A DNA stretch of 64,000 bases from Limnomonas spitsbergensis (Eukaryota; Chlorophyta; Chlorophyceae; Chlamydomonadales), in the NCBI GenBank assembly GCA_037349105.1, contig JAYJMM010000105.1:3162001-3226000 (forward strand), read 5' to 3'. The notes under the pieces are model-generated. The model had not been told where the DNA came from and did not search any database. It saw only the letters and a list, made by a program, of their open reading frames with translations. Made by a program: the position numbers and the translations under genes. This document shows, piece by piece, positions 31,741-43,000 of the stretch. How positions within the stretch are numbered: the stretch's first letter is position 1; each line of letters starts with the position of its first letter.

Positions 31741-33235
31741 GGAGGTGAGATCTGGCCGCGAAAGGCCAGTGACGCTGGTCGGTGCGTGTTTAGGTAAAAA
31801 TAATTAGTATGTAATATGTGCAGGGGTTCATACAATCTGCATGGCCTGGATCACATTTTTGTTGGGTCGTACCACCCCTTCTGTTGGGCATGCCAGTCGG
31901 CCATCAGTCGGCTCCTCCTCCTAGTCCACCGTGAAGGTACGTGAGGAGACGTCACCGGCAGTGCTGCCTTGCCTTTCCACTTCCCCAGGGCTTGAGGGAC
32001 CCTTCACTGCAGCGCTGCAACATGCCTTGTCCCCTGTGGTCACTTCCTTGTTTTGCAGCCACATATTCTTTACCCTTTCATGCTGAAGCTAGGCCCCCTA
32101 GCCTGACTTAAACCAGGCTACACGAACGGAAAGCCACATTGCAGTACTACCGATATCCCTCCCTTGTCCAAGTGCCCAAGGCCATGTAACAACACGATGC
32201 ATTTTATGAGATGTCACCGACGTGATGAGATTCTTTATCCCCTGGCTAGTCCACATGGCATGCCCCCTCCAGACCTGCCATATTGCTGCTACTCTTGCTT
32301 CTGAGCTGGGCCAGCTAGCTGCTATTGCAGTCCGAGACTGATATTTCTTGGGCGGCTGGAAGCAGTGGGCTGGACATTCGTCTGGAAGGTAAAAAGCAGG
32401 CCACAGTCCCTTGCAGCACTAGCTGAATGGTCGGCCAGCAGGGTGTTACAGAAGGTCAACTGCCTTCAGAGGCCAAGCACCAGTTGGAACGATGAGAGGT
32501 CAAAGCTGGTGCGCTCACTCATCCTCATCATCAAGGAGTCTTTGCATGTGGCAAGGAGCATCACAATGCGCACCTAAACCAGGTTGCATGGCACCTCCTC
32601 AGATTTCTGATCTTGAAGGAGAATCAACGCATGGAACCCAGCCTGTGGTACCTAGGTCACATGTTTTGTAAGTACCACTGGTCCAATTGTAACAGAAGCT
32701 TGGCCGGCCTCCGCTGGTGGCTAGGGCAGCAGGGTTTTGGCACCGTGCTTAATTGCAGCTCAAGCACGCTGAAGTAGTCAGTGGCACAGGTGGACTCGGC
32801 TAGGGGAGGTTTGTGGATGCGCATTGATGCAAAAGGCCTTGTGCTTACAATGTACTGATTTTTTTATGAAAACCGATGACATGTGAATGAAGTTTTGTCA
32901 CGAGCTGACAATTACGAGGACGCTTGTGTTTTTCTTGTCAGTGGTCTGCAGGTAGCTCATGTAGGCGTGTTTAACCCTCACCTCCGCCACACCGGTACAT
33001 GGTCGGTTGCTTACCATACGCCAAGTAGGGGTCCATTCCATCTATTTTGAAAAACTTCCTGGCATTTTTCTGTCGACAACTTCCATGCCGTTGCTGTTTC
33101 AAAACTCAAATTAAATTCCTTAGCGCATCTGGCGCATCCTCATCCTTTATATAAACATTCCTTAACCCTAACTACAAAGTACAAAAACTCCACTGTCATG
33201 CTAGAATTCACCCATGCAGTACGACACTGCCATAC
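31741..33235. other. Intergenic upstream of SF3A1 (holds its promoter), with an echo of exon 1
   Basis: At 32268-32340, ACCTGCCATATTGCTGCTAC, TCTTGCTTCTGAGCTGGG and CCAGCTAGCTGC copy the SF3A1 start region (31660-31720), including the start codon complement. No other feature was recognised. Confidence 0.55.
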
Positions 33236-33330
33236 GCACTAGGGAGCGTGGACTCAAGAGCTGTATTGAGGCATCAGCTGCCCCCTCTTTGTCATGCTAG
33301 AATTTCCCCATACGGTATGACACTACCATG
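33236..33330 (-). repeat. Echo of the 3' end of the 33.4-kb gene
   Basis: CACTAGGGAGCGTGGACTCA, GAGGCATCAGCTGCCCCCTC and TTTGTCATGCTAG copy CACTAGAAAGTGTGAACAC, GGGCATGACCTGCCCCCTC and TCGGTCATGCTGC of 33336-33415, just beyond the stop codon. Confidence 0.65.
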
Positions 33331-33350
33331 CCCACTAGAAAGTGTGAACA

Positions 33351-35498
33351 CTAGAACGCATTGACTCTTGAGCCATAGTTGGGCATGACCTGCCCCCTCT
33401 CGGTCATGCTGCTAGGGGCATAGCTCTTGAAGGCATGAGGGTAGCCCTGGAATTGGTATCGGGTCGAGCGTAGAGCATCCTGGGTGCCATGCACCATGGT
33501 CAGGGCCTCCAGGTTCTCCCTACGAGCCTGCATGGGGGGGAAATAAAAGGGGGGAAAGGGGTTTTAACTAAAGGATAAGTTGGCAGGAACATCTGTTTTA
33601 CACTGACTGTATTTTTGAGCCATGTTCAGGGCCTCCAGATTCTCCCTTGATTTTTGCCGTAGAGGTGAGATTGGAAGAGGTTTGAACTATGTGAGAACTC
33701 GGTATGAGCATGCCGTAGGTAGTACAATCACAGTTACCGGTATATGAACAGTGCAGGAGAGGTGAGGGCCATGCAAGTTCGCCCAAGGCTCCTTTATCCC
33801 GTTTCAGAACCCTGCCCCCATGTGTCTGACTACCTGGTTTTCATGTTTTCAAAAATTGCAAGCCGTCTGTATCTCGGAGCATTCCGAAATGCCAGACTGA
33901 GATCAACGACTGCGCTGCCAGTGGCACAAGCCAATTTAAAGCTGGTTATTTTAGGCTCTTCAGGCACAATTTGGCTGCATACTGGCCTAAGGCCTGGTGC
34001 AGCAGGTTCATGCTCAAGCCACGGGGGAGCCCCACTGAATGTGTTTACCTTAGGTCCTCGATACTCGTCGACGTATTCTGTGGACCATGCCTTGTACACT
34101 GTTGGGGGAAGCCCTGCTCGTTGAACCAGCAGCAGCAGTGGCAGGCATAAGCAGTAGCAGCCATAGGCATCAGAGTCATCACCAGCAAGGTAATATGAGG
34201 AGCCCTGCGCCGCTGCAGTGGCGGGTGTGGGGCCGCGGGCACACACACACACACGCACGCACGCACGCGCACACGCACGCGCACGCACACACAATGACAC
34301 AAGCCCGCGGCCCAACACCCGCCACTGCAGCAGCACAGCACTCATCTGGGAGTAAGTGCACCTTGTCCTTCCCTTAGATAATCGAGACCATTGCCGGGAC
34401 AACATGAATCTGGCTGTGACCCCCGGATTGGCCCAAACCTTATTTATGTGACGGAAGCTTTGGCAGGGCAATCCAGAAAGACAGGCGCATCTGTCTTTAA
34501 AACAGGAGGAGCATTCATTCAGAGACCTTAGACTAGGCGGCACTGTTTGTTTTAGCTCGCTACAGCTGCATTTCAGCTACAGCACGGCCACCGACCGAGA
34601 GGGTCAGGTGTTCAGGTGTAGCAAGCCCTGCTGCCCAAGGCTGGTCAAGGTTTGGTCCCAAGTAGCCTAGTGGTAGCTGCCGGGCGGTGTTCCAGCACAC
34701 ACTGAAATAAACACTGCTGGGCTTGGCGGAGCTGTCTTAGCCTTTCAGCCAAGCCCAGGCTCATCACCGGTCAGGCACAGATGTTTGCATGGCGTGCAGA
34801 TGCGCCCTGTCCATGGTGTGACTGTGAACTGGAGACGCCAGCTCAAACCAAATTAATGGGATGGGCCGATAAATCAGATAATCATCCCCATCAAGTTGTG
34901 GATCCTGTTGCAACTCTCTCCCCTCCCCTGCCGCAGAAATGAAGGATGCCCGGCCCATGCATCCTGGCTCCCCCAGCGAGTCCGGCACACACCCGAAGGG
35001 TGGTGAATTGGTGATGAGTCGGAGCGCTGCTTCCTAATACGCACCTGACGTCGAGTAGTACGTGCCCGTGGAGTATTCATACGCGGTCAAGTTGAGGCCG
35101 ACGGACCTGTTGCTCGCGAGCGTGGATGTCCTGGCTGCTGTTATGCCCGTGGTTGCGCTCGGGCCGGTGGCGCTCAAGCCGCTGTTGGTCCCGCTCAGCG
35201 GTGCGGTGCTCGCCCTCTGCTGCAAGCTCCGGAGCGACATGGTGGGGAGGATGGTGTAAGCTGCGGGTGGGCCACCTCCGAACTGATGGTGCGCGCCCGC
35301 TGAGGAGCTGTCACTGGGGCCGGTCGAGGTGAGGCTCCCGCCTCCCCAGCCCCGCCTCAGCGAGCCGGTGGGCAGAGGCTCCCCGATTGGTTGTCGGTCG
35401 TCGCCGTGGAACACGCCGTAGCCGGTCAGGTGAGGCGTGGGGTCCTTATGGAAGCGGCGCAGGTGTGTGTTGCTGCCATCGAACGAAGGGGGGCCCAT
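33351..35498 (-). CDS. Hypothetical protein, three exons, possibly cilium-associated
   Basis: Exons (minus): 35045-35498, 34049-34113 and 33351-33527. Phases agree and give 231 residues ending in TGA/TAA-type stop at 33351. The start is the ATG of MGPPSFDGSNTHLRRFHKD; the frame extends 18 bases upstream only with a GTG. The N-terminal exon is Ser/Gly/Thr-rich. The middle exon reads LPPTVYKAWSTEYVDEYRGP. The last exon reads ARRENLEALTMVHGTQDALR and ends MTERGQVMPNYGSRVNAF. Short Tyr/Pro motifs such as YKAW.TEY and PNYGSRV resemble microtubule-associated ciliary proteins, but no specific family was recognised. Intron 1 contains a hairpin with a CA/CG tract. Both edges of the last exon have echoes. 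An alternative acceptor 15 bases into exon 2 would also keep frame. Confidence 0.65.
33600..33655 (-). repeat. Echo of the exon 3 5' edge of the 33.4-kb gene
   Basis: CCATGTTCAGGGCCTCCAGA, TTCTCCCT copies CCATGGTCAGGGCCTCCAGG, TTCTCCCT at 33494-33520, about 120 bp upstream in gene direction. Confidence 0.65.
34212..34331. repeat. 29-bp inverted repeat around an alternating CA/CG tract
   Basis: The left arm GCTGCAGTGGCGGGTGTGGG plus GCCGCGGGC (34212-34240) pairs with the right arm GCCCGCGGCCCAACACCCGC plus CACTGCAGC (34303-34331) at 28 of 29 positions. The 62-base loop is purine-pyrimidine alternating (ACACAC, GCACGC), prone to Z-DNA. It lies in intron 1 of the 33.4-kb gene. Confidence 0.85.
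34590..34730 (+). repeat. Dispersed family B copy
   Basis: AGCAAGCCCTGCTGCCCAAG, GGTCAAGGTTTGGTCCCAA and CACACTGAAATAAACACTG; the last block also occurs at 46155-46180 (GCACTGAAATGAACACTG). Confidence 0.6.
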
Positions 35499-37384
35499 TG
35501 TGATGCACGCTGTCACGACGGGATATCAGTTGTTTATTGACTTAGGAAGCTTTGATGAATGATAATTGACGCGCTGGTTTGGATGATCTCTATGGACAAG
35601 CTATATTGATGCCCTTCGAGTGTACGACAGTTGAAGGGACATATATACCAGAGGGGGAGAAACGGGTCATAACGTACTGCCCACGACAGCATTAATAGTG
35701 TTCTCCATTTAAGATACATAAATTAGATGGGTGAATGATTTAAATGCTCGTGAGCTATAAATCTTGACCTTCGATGGTTAAGTTTCGTCAGTTTCCGTGG
35801 AAATACACAGTTGATTAGCTAAGTTGAAGCAGGGGGGTGAAGTGTAGCAGCGAAGTAGATGAGCTAAGTTATGTTCTTCGGTGACACAACTCATGCATGT
35901 CATTGACGTTACATCTTTGGGCCCTCAACTCATGCATGTGACGGGCTGACAGGCCATGTTGCAATGATAGGCTTATTTGCAAGACAGCCAAGCAGCGCAC
36001 CGCAACTGTTATTCAACAAATAAAAAGGCAACACAAGCTGCCCGAGTGGGGGTGATAAGACAGAATGCAACGATCAAGGAACAACGGATGCCGACAAAAA
36101 GGCAGAAAACTGTAAGCAATGTAGGGTTTTGTAGAGCAATGGAGCAAATGCTGCATATTGGGCAGAAAGGCAACAAGCAATGCGCGGCAGCAGCTACAAC
36201 TCTGCAAGGCTACAATATTGGCAGAGCTTGACCCACATAACATATCTTAGCAGCCCCCCCCGCATGCTACAAGTCAATGACATTACACCTCTGGGCCCGG
36301 CCACACTCCCACCACCACGGGTCACTCCGGCAAAGCGCCTCGCAGGCGCTCATTACAATACCTAGCCAGCCGAAAATGTGTTCCCACCTAACCCTGCAGC
36401 TGCTACGCTGCATCTCGCTGGCGTAGCTATCGCCAGTTTCCATTCATTAGGCACCACGGCTCAACATCGTATTATTCATTGCCTCAGGCGCCGCGGCTTC
36501 ACAGAAACAACATTTTGACCAAACGGCTTAACAAACAACATTGCTTGCCTCACGTGCAGGCAAGAGACGCTACTAGTGACACCTATTGAAACCTCGTGGG
36601 AAGCTTACAATATCCACGCCATGCCCCAAGAAAACAAGTGTTCCACTGGGATTTCCTGACAGACAGACATGATGCACCAGTTATAAATAAAATAGAAAGA
36701 CAGGTTGCAAGGCACCCATGGCTTTGACAACACCACGCATCAGAATAATATAAAGCATTCACAGTTCAACTCAAAATAAAATGTACTTATGCACATCACT
36801 GGGGTACCGTACTTAAAGCATGACTCGGCGGACAACATAAAAAGGAGGGGAAAGAGTGATGAATGGTGAATCAAATTTCCCGTGGGCGTTGGTCGCGCTT
36901 CTTGGATGCAAACGTTTCTGTGGGCGCTCAGGCTGCCCCACAGACGGCTTCTGAACACGCCTAATAACTGGATCCGTCAGCACTTGACACAGCAATGCTT
37001 ACAGGGAAAAAACTTGCAGCAGATTCAGCTGCCAATGGAACTATCAAGCGTGTTGCTGTCCCATGCAAAGGAGTGCACCCAGGGTATTGAAATTATAACT
37101 GTGTCCATGATCTTGTCAGGCTCCCAATAACCCATAGTAGGACACATCAAACAAGGTCCCAGCCCAAGATCAAGCAAAATGATGAAACAAATCCTGGATT
37201 GCTTTTTCATATTTTTCTGTCTGCTCAGAACCCGGAAATTACTCCATAGATATTGCAGACAACATATTGTTGTAAAGAAAGCGTACACAGGCGAGATCAC
37301 AACTCATAGGTCCATACATGATCCCTATACATGATCCAATCACCCTTAACAGTAGAGAGTGCTTGGTCCTGTGCTCTTGGCATG
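35499..37384. other. Intergenic, two tiny LINE inserts, no gene recognised
   Basis: The GT90 3' flank and the promoter side of the 33.4-kb gene lie here. LINE 3' ends occur at 35901-35925 and 36273-36303 (GTCAATGACATTACACCTC). No conserved frame was seen. Confidence 0.55.
35901..35925 (-). mobile_element. 25-bp LINE 3' insert with a perfect 14-bp target-site duplication
   Basis: CATTGACGTTACATCTTTGG plus GCCCT is the reverse complement of the LINE terminus. It is bracketed by CAACTCATGCATGT at 35887-35900 and 35926-35939. Confidence 0.85.
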
Positions 37385-39622
37385 TCAGCTGCGGAAGTTC
37401 CCGCTAAAATGCTGTGCCACTGCATCCTTGACCGCTTGAGGGATCCCCACACTCGTGCACCACCCCATCCAATTCAACTCCACCTTGCGCCAGACGCCCC
37501 AAGCCTCATTGCTAATCGCCTTGATACGCGCAAGGGACCACACGTTGCTATCCAGCTGCGAAAACACATCCAGCTTCCGGGCGGCCGCCCTCTGGACGGT
37601 TTCCGCCATGTACTGCAGATGAGCCTTAGGCCGGCGCACCACCTCCCTCGCCTTGGACACAAAGTCTGACAAGTCGTATTCGAACGCCTCAAAGCAGTCT
37701 GAAAAATAAATAAATATGAAAGTTCGTGCTTCGGTTAAAAAAATTGTGCACACCCTCCTTCCACACCGCCTCGTCGCCTTGGAACCACAGCATGCAAGGA
37801 GAGCGCTGCGAGAGGGTAACGGAGCCCCCCAGGAGCTGATGGGGCAGGCGGTACGGTGGGCCGAAACCATCAACAGAGACGGTGACGGCTCTCCGGCTCC
37901 ACTCGCACACATCAACTGCAGGCGTCAAGACAGGTTTTGAGACATTGCCTTGAAGGTCGTCCCCGTCAACCTCTGTCACTCCCACATAGAGGAAGGAGTG
38001 AGAGGCGGCCATAGCCACCATAGACAGCCGTTCGTTGCGGATGTACCTGATGCGCTCTACGTGAGCAGGTCCGCGCACCGGCTGCCTTGTGGTTTAGGGC
38101 GGTACCACCTGATGCTGAACCGCGCCAAAAGACGACGTCCTCTTTCTCACTCCAAGAATACTGCTTGCTGTTACAATCGACTGCCTCGCGCAGCTGGTCT
38201 GTTGTCATGGACAGGCTCCTCCAGGCCTACATGGGGTGGTGGAGAGGAAGGGTTCAGGCTCGCCAGCTAGTCTTTGTTAACGTTTGCACAGCTCAAGCGA
38301 GTGCAACAGGCAGAGATGCTGCTTATGGCAAGGCATACGGCAGCTGACCCGTTTCAACTGGTGCCACTGATGCTGACCAGAGCCATCTGAGTTGAGAGAC
38401 AGGTAGGAGCGGCAACGGCGGCATCCTAAACAATAGAAAACAGTCAGCAACCTGCACCCGGCTGCCACGCCCAGCTACACCTGCAGGAGAAACGCCCGTG
38501 ACAAAACCACCGTTGTTTAAAATGCACCTCAGGCTCTGGCATGGTGAAGCCTCTGGGGAACGGGACGCCTGGACTGGTATGAGGTCTGTGGCCAGCACTG
38601 CCGCTGAGCATCTCTGTCACATTGTACGCGGCGTGCAGCTTATCCATGTCAATGATGGACGGGTTGAACGCAGAGTACTTGAGGAAGGGCAGTGGGAAGG
38701 AGGAGAAGCACATGCACGGGAGGTCGGAGAAGTCGACAACAAAGTCCATGTCAGGGAAATCCTTGAACAGCCAGGCCGCGACAAGCAGCGCGCTCACAAA
38801 CTGGGCGCGGTTGTCTTGATAGGGGAGCGTTGAGGCCCTTTCTGTTCCCGATCAGAGTAAAGGACGCCCTCGTGAAGCTTGTGCCTGAACGTAGCACAAG
38901 ACTGGCATGGGAAAAGACATGCTGTGTACGTGTGCAGGCACCAACTCATGCACACATCAACTCTTGCATGCATGAAACATACACCTGGGAGGTAATCAAG
39001 GCTGACATTCATCGGTGAGAAATACCCCACCTCGCACCTTGGCCTGAGTCATACAAGCATGTGACTTTGTCAAAAGGTCAAGAACGCATGGGAGGCATGC
39101 GCGGCAGGCATCGGCATGCAAGGCCTGCATGCATGGGAGGCAGATACCTGTACATGGGCACGTGGACAAAATTCTCTGGATGATGCTGGTCTGGATGGCA
39201 TTCTGGGTAGCCTTCCTCCATGTCGGTTTGTGTCGGCCGAGGGGCCGCCAAGTCACGCTCGTTGATAGAACAGGGAAGGGAGGTGGTATACGACGCGATT
39301 CGGCTTCCCATCCACGCATGGAGGGAGCGTGCACCCTCTTTAAGCAGGCACCGAAGTTCCAATGCCCCAGGAGCTGCCTATTTAGACCGATTGGACTAGA
39401 TACTGTGTATCTGCGAGGTAAATTGCCTTTCGTTGCGTCCATGTCTGATGTTTCTCCCCCTTGGACGCTCCCAGCTCGGTCGTCATTTTGTGACTTTTCA
39501 GTATCACGGTAGCTCGCAAATGGGTATGGGTCCAAATTGCGTTCTTCATATGCGGTGCCTTTGCTGGCGATGCACAGCAGCGCCGTGATGGTCAGCTGCA
39601 GCCCTCTTACGAATCCTATCAT
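37385..39622 (-). CDS. GT90-family (CAP10/rumi-type) glycosyltransferase, one apparent frameshift
   Basis: Such enzymes transfer glucose or xylose in the secretory pathway (family knowledge). Exons read back from the stop: 37385-37698, 37754-38056, 38109-38226, 38528-38884, 39148-39377; these five meet in phase apart from the break noted below. Conserved landmarks are YRHKLHEGVLYSDRE, FKDFPDMDFVVDFSDLP, EDVVFWRGSAS (the family's FRGS-type motif) and VSVDGFGPPYRLPHQLLGG, the donor-binding DG.G motif. An upstream ATG at 39622 opens MIGFVRGLQLTITALLCIA, a good signal peptide, but its junction to the 39377 exon was not resolved. In exon 38528-38884 the frame must shift by one base between DREQKG and YQDNRAQFVSALL. 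Either a sequencing error or an inactivating mutation fits. It is divergent from the LCIB-like gene. Confidence 0.82.
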
Positions 39623-40036
39623 GAACTGGGCTACATTTGAAATCGATCACAGGCTATAGATGCATTGAAATTGAAGGAACCCGACGAAAACTTTTGGCGG
39701 AAACGATCGAAGCGTCGAGTTTCAAAAGAAGACAAAACTGCCCACTCTTTCGGTACGGAGCTTTCAAGCGCCCTCTCACAGCAACATGGCATTAGCGTTA
39801 CAAATCCAAAAGGACGAAGTCAAGGGATGGATCATCAGGCGCTTTAAAGCTATGACTATACACCCATCTTAATTTCATGTCTTGCACATTGGTGACTTAA
39901 CGCATCTTACGCCTTACTTGGCGGCCACAGCAATTGCCGGATCGGTCATCCAGACACGCGCATTGCATAGGGGACCCCGATTTCCCCTACGTAAATATTA
40001 AGAAAGCCATCTCACGTGACTCACATACTCGGCTGC
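39623..40036. promoter_or_regulatory. Bidirectional intergenic region between GT90 and the LCIB-like gene
   Basis: Only about 414 bp separate the two proposed start codons, so both promoters must lie here or extend into the genes. One GATTTCC (39979-39985) fits GANTTNC, the low-CO2 enhancer core described in Chlamydomonas, but a single match is expected by chance. No TATA box was clear. Confidence 0.4.
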
Positions 40037-43000
40037 ATGCGGTGTCTGCCAGCCTCAAACGCAGGGCTGACGTCGGTGCGTAGTCAGCAACGGTGCCTAC
40101 AAAAACGCCAACAGCGATGCCAGCAGCTGCTCCCCAGGCTAACAGCCCTGCTGAGTGCCAGTAGCCCGGTGCAGCTCAGCAGCAATCAGTACCTGGCCCA
40201 GCAGCACGACTTAAACTCAAGGTGAGCCCCCCCCCGCCCTCCACGACTGACGAGCAGCCAGCAGCAATGCATGCCGAATGCTCACACCACACCTGCTGTG
40301 CCTTCAACATTGGTATGCCCTGGAGCAGGTGCAGCACTTAAGGGTTTGCAAGTGACGGGGACGATGCCTGCCCTGTGGGCCAAATACCTGTCAGTGGCTC
40401 AGTGCGGCATTCAGGGCACTGCCAGGGCTGGCTTGCACACATAGCTCAAACTCCATAACCCCTAGCTAGCCTCTCCAGGGAGACGTCCCAATCAGAGCGG
40501 TCTCATGACTAGATTCTGGCAGTCCCTGCGAGTGTTAATGAAGTGCACAACAGGCTACCTTTGGCGTGGTCCCAGGCAGCCACTACTGGGCAGATTGGGA
40601 CCAAATCTTGACTGGCGGTAGGCTTGGGTTGCAGCTGAAGTTGTAGAAAAAGTTCACAGATACACGCCAAGCACCACCCAGGCACCACTATTTTGAACAG
40701 GGTGCTTCAGCTGTAGCCCCCTGCAATAAACAGTGATGCCTGCTGTGATCACCACCCTTTCTTTATCATCACTGAAATACTTCACCATATAATTTGGGCT
40801 GCATAACCCAGACTCTCTTCGGATTGATAGCAATAGAACCGCTCCAGGTCTTGGAAAAGGCTATTGAGTGGTGGCCAGGTGGTAGCCTTGTGCTGTGACA
40901 ACAACGACAGCCGTACAGGTCAATCAATAAATTGCGTGGATTAGGAGAGATTCCTCCACTGCTGTGATCGTTTCTTGGCACCAACCTTACCTAGATGTTG
41001 CTCGAGTTTACATTACAGAGCCTTAGACCCCAATCTATGGGGCAGCCACCACTTGGCCAGGGTTTAGGTTTAGGGTTCAGACAGACCCTTACGTTCAGGG
41101 TTTAGGGTTCAGACAGACCCTCCTCCCCTTACGTTTTCTCCTCTCCTGGCTCTGACCGTGCCCCAATGTCGCTCACTGCATAGGCATCGCACAGTCCTGA
41201 AACACTTCCAGTCCTCGCTGGGCGTGGATGACTTCATGGCGCGGGTGGAGGTGGTCTTAAGTGGATACGGCTTCAAAGGCGACAATTCCATAGGTGAGCA
41301 TTTTGTTGTAAGCCATAAATGGCCTGAGGCCAGAAATGAGGCCATAATAATAATAATAATTGAGGGCTACACCCGTGGGCTGCATGGGTCTAGGTGAATG
41401 AGTGTAGGCTGCATGGGTGTAGGATGCATGCTGGTCTTCTTCGGGTACGGTCTCGAAAGCAAAAACTTGGCCAAAAGTCCACTGAGGCAGCCTCATCCTG
41501 AAGGGTCTTGTGGGTCACCTTTGCCGCTCAAGGAAGCTGATAACATGTGTAAGCATACAGGGAACTTAATCTGGTCACTAATAACGTTTCAGTCTTCCCC
41601 TCGTTTCGTGCCCCTGCTCCTCGAGTCACCTTACAACTCCCTCCCTCTTCCTTTTTCCGCGCTCTTGATTGTTAAATCAACCCTCTGCCCCCTATCTCTT
41701 TTATTCCTCTTGCACATCAAGCAACTCTCCGCTCCCTCTCCCCGTGTCCCTGCTTGATTAATCGAGAGGTGGTTGACTGGCTGCTCAAAGACAAAGTATA
41801 GTCCGTGTTTGCCCCTGCTTTGACGCCAACCAAAACCCTGAACCCTCCACGTCCACGGCAGTAATGACCAACCTGTATGTGGTAACGAAGTCCCATTGCT
41901 TCTCAAAGGCAAGATATAATCCATGTTTGACCCGTGCCGCAACATGAACCTAAACCCTTAACCCCTTCTGCTACCCCTCCCCTGCAGCTATGACCAACCT
42001 GTGTCGCGATGAGGTCACCTCGCTGCTCAAAGACAAGATTGAGTCCGTGTTTGGATCATGCTTCAACACCAATGGTCTAGGGGGGGTGCTGACGTGCGGC
42101 GTCACGGGCATGAAAGCAGGGCTAAGCCACAGCCCCACGTCGGTGAGATGTCGATATAATTGTTTTCGTCAGGTAGGTGGTTAGGGTGTGGTTAGGGTGT
42201 GGGTGATGTTGGGCACAACAAGCTTGGAGGCAGGGCTCTGCCACAAGACCCAAATGGATGAAGATGACCCAGAGGGTTCAGGTTGAGAAGTTTGACATCA
42301 CGGGGTCTCTATTCCATGGGGCTTACAAGAGGGCATGAGATGGGGGCTGGGTGTGCACTGCGCAGAAGCCTATTGCAGGTAATGGCTGTTGGCTACACAG
42401 ATGTACAAACTGGCATGCTGTTGATCCCATGTGTCAGTCGAGGTGCATGGTGCCAGTGACAGCAGGAGTCGTGCTGACCGTGCGAGCACCACCTAGGGCA
42501 GGGCGGAGAACCCTGCCTGCCAGGTGGGAGGCCTGGGAAGGATGAGCAAGCTTCAATGACAGGCCTCAAGCTGTTGGTATGATCAGAACCTCCTCCATAG
42601 CATTGGGGGAGGGGGGGGGGGAACTGAGCAGTAGTCTAGGAGCATCCGCCATGTCGTACATAAGCTCCCATGCTTTTCTTCAGCCCCCATGTTTGACGTA
42701 GACCCCCATGCCCCTGCGTGCAGTCGTCGGGTCGCGAACGCTACGTCTTCTTCTCCTTCCCGCACATCGCCATCGACAGTGAGGGGACCGTCGGCGTTAT
42801 CTCGAGGCCTGGGAGGGCCGGCCGAAGCTGCGCCTGCGGCGCGCTGCACAAATGCATGATTGAATTCCAGGCTGAGGGCTACAGCCGCAACTGCCGAGTG
42901 CCTGGTGAGCAGAGCGGTGTTGGCCGTAGTTGGATCCAGAAGAGCCAGATCTACTATTGCTGGATCCTGAGGATCCATATCCGCCACTTGTAGTTGGATC

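Noticed and set aside
39979..39985. Low-CO2 enhancer element upstream of the LCIB-like gene
   Set aside because: A single degenerate seven-base match in 0.4 kb is expected by chance and there is no pairing with a second site.
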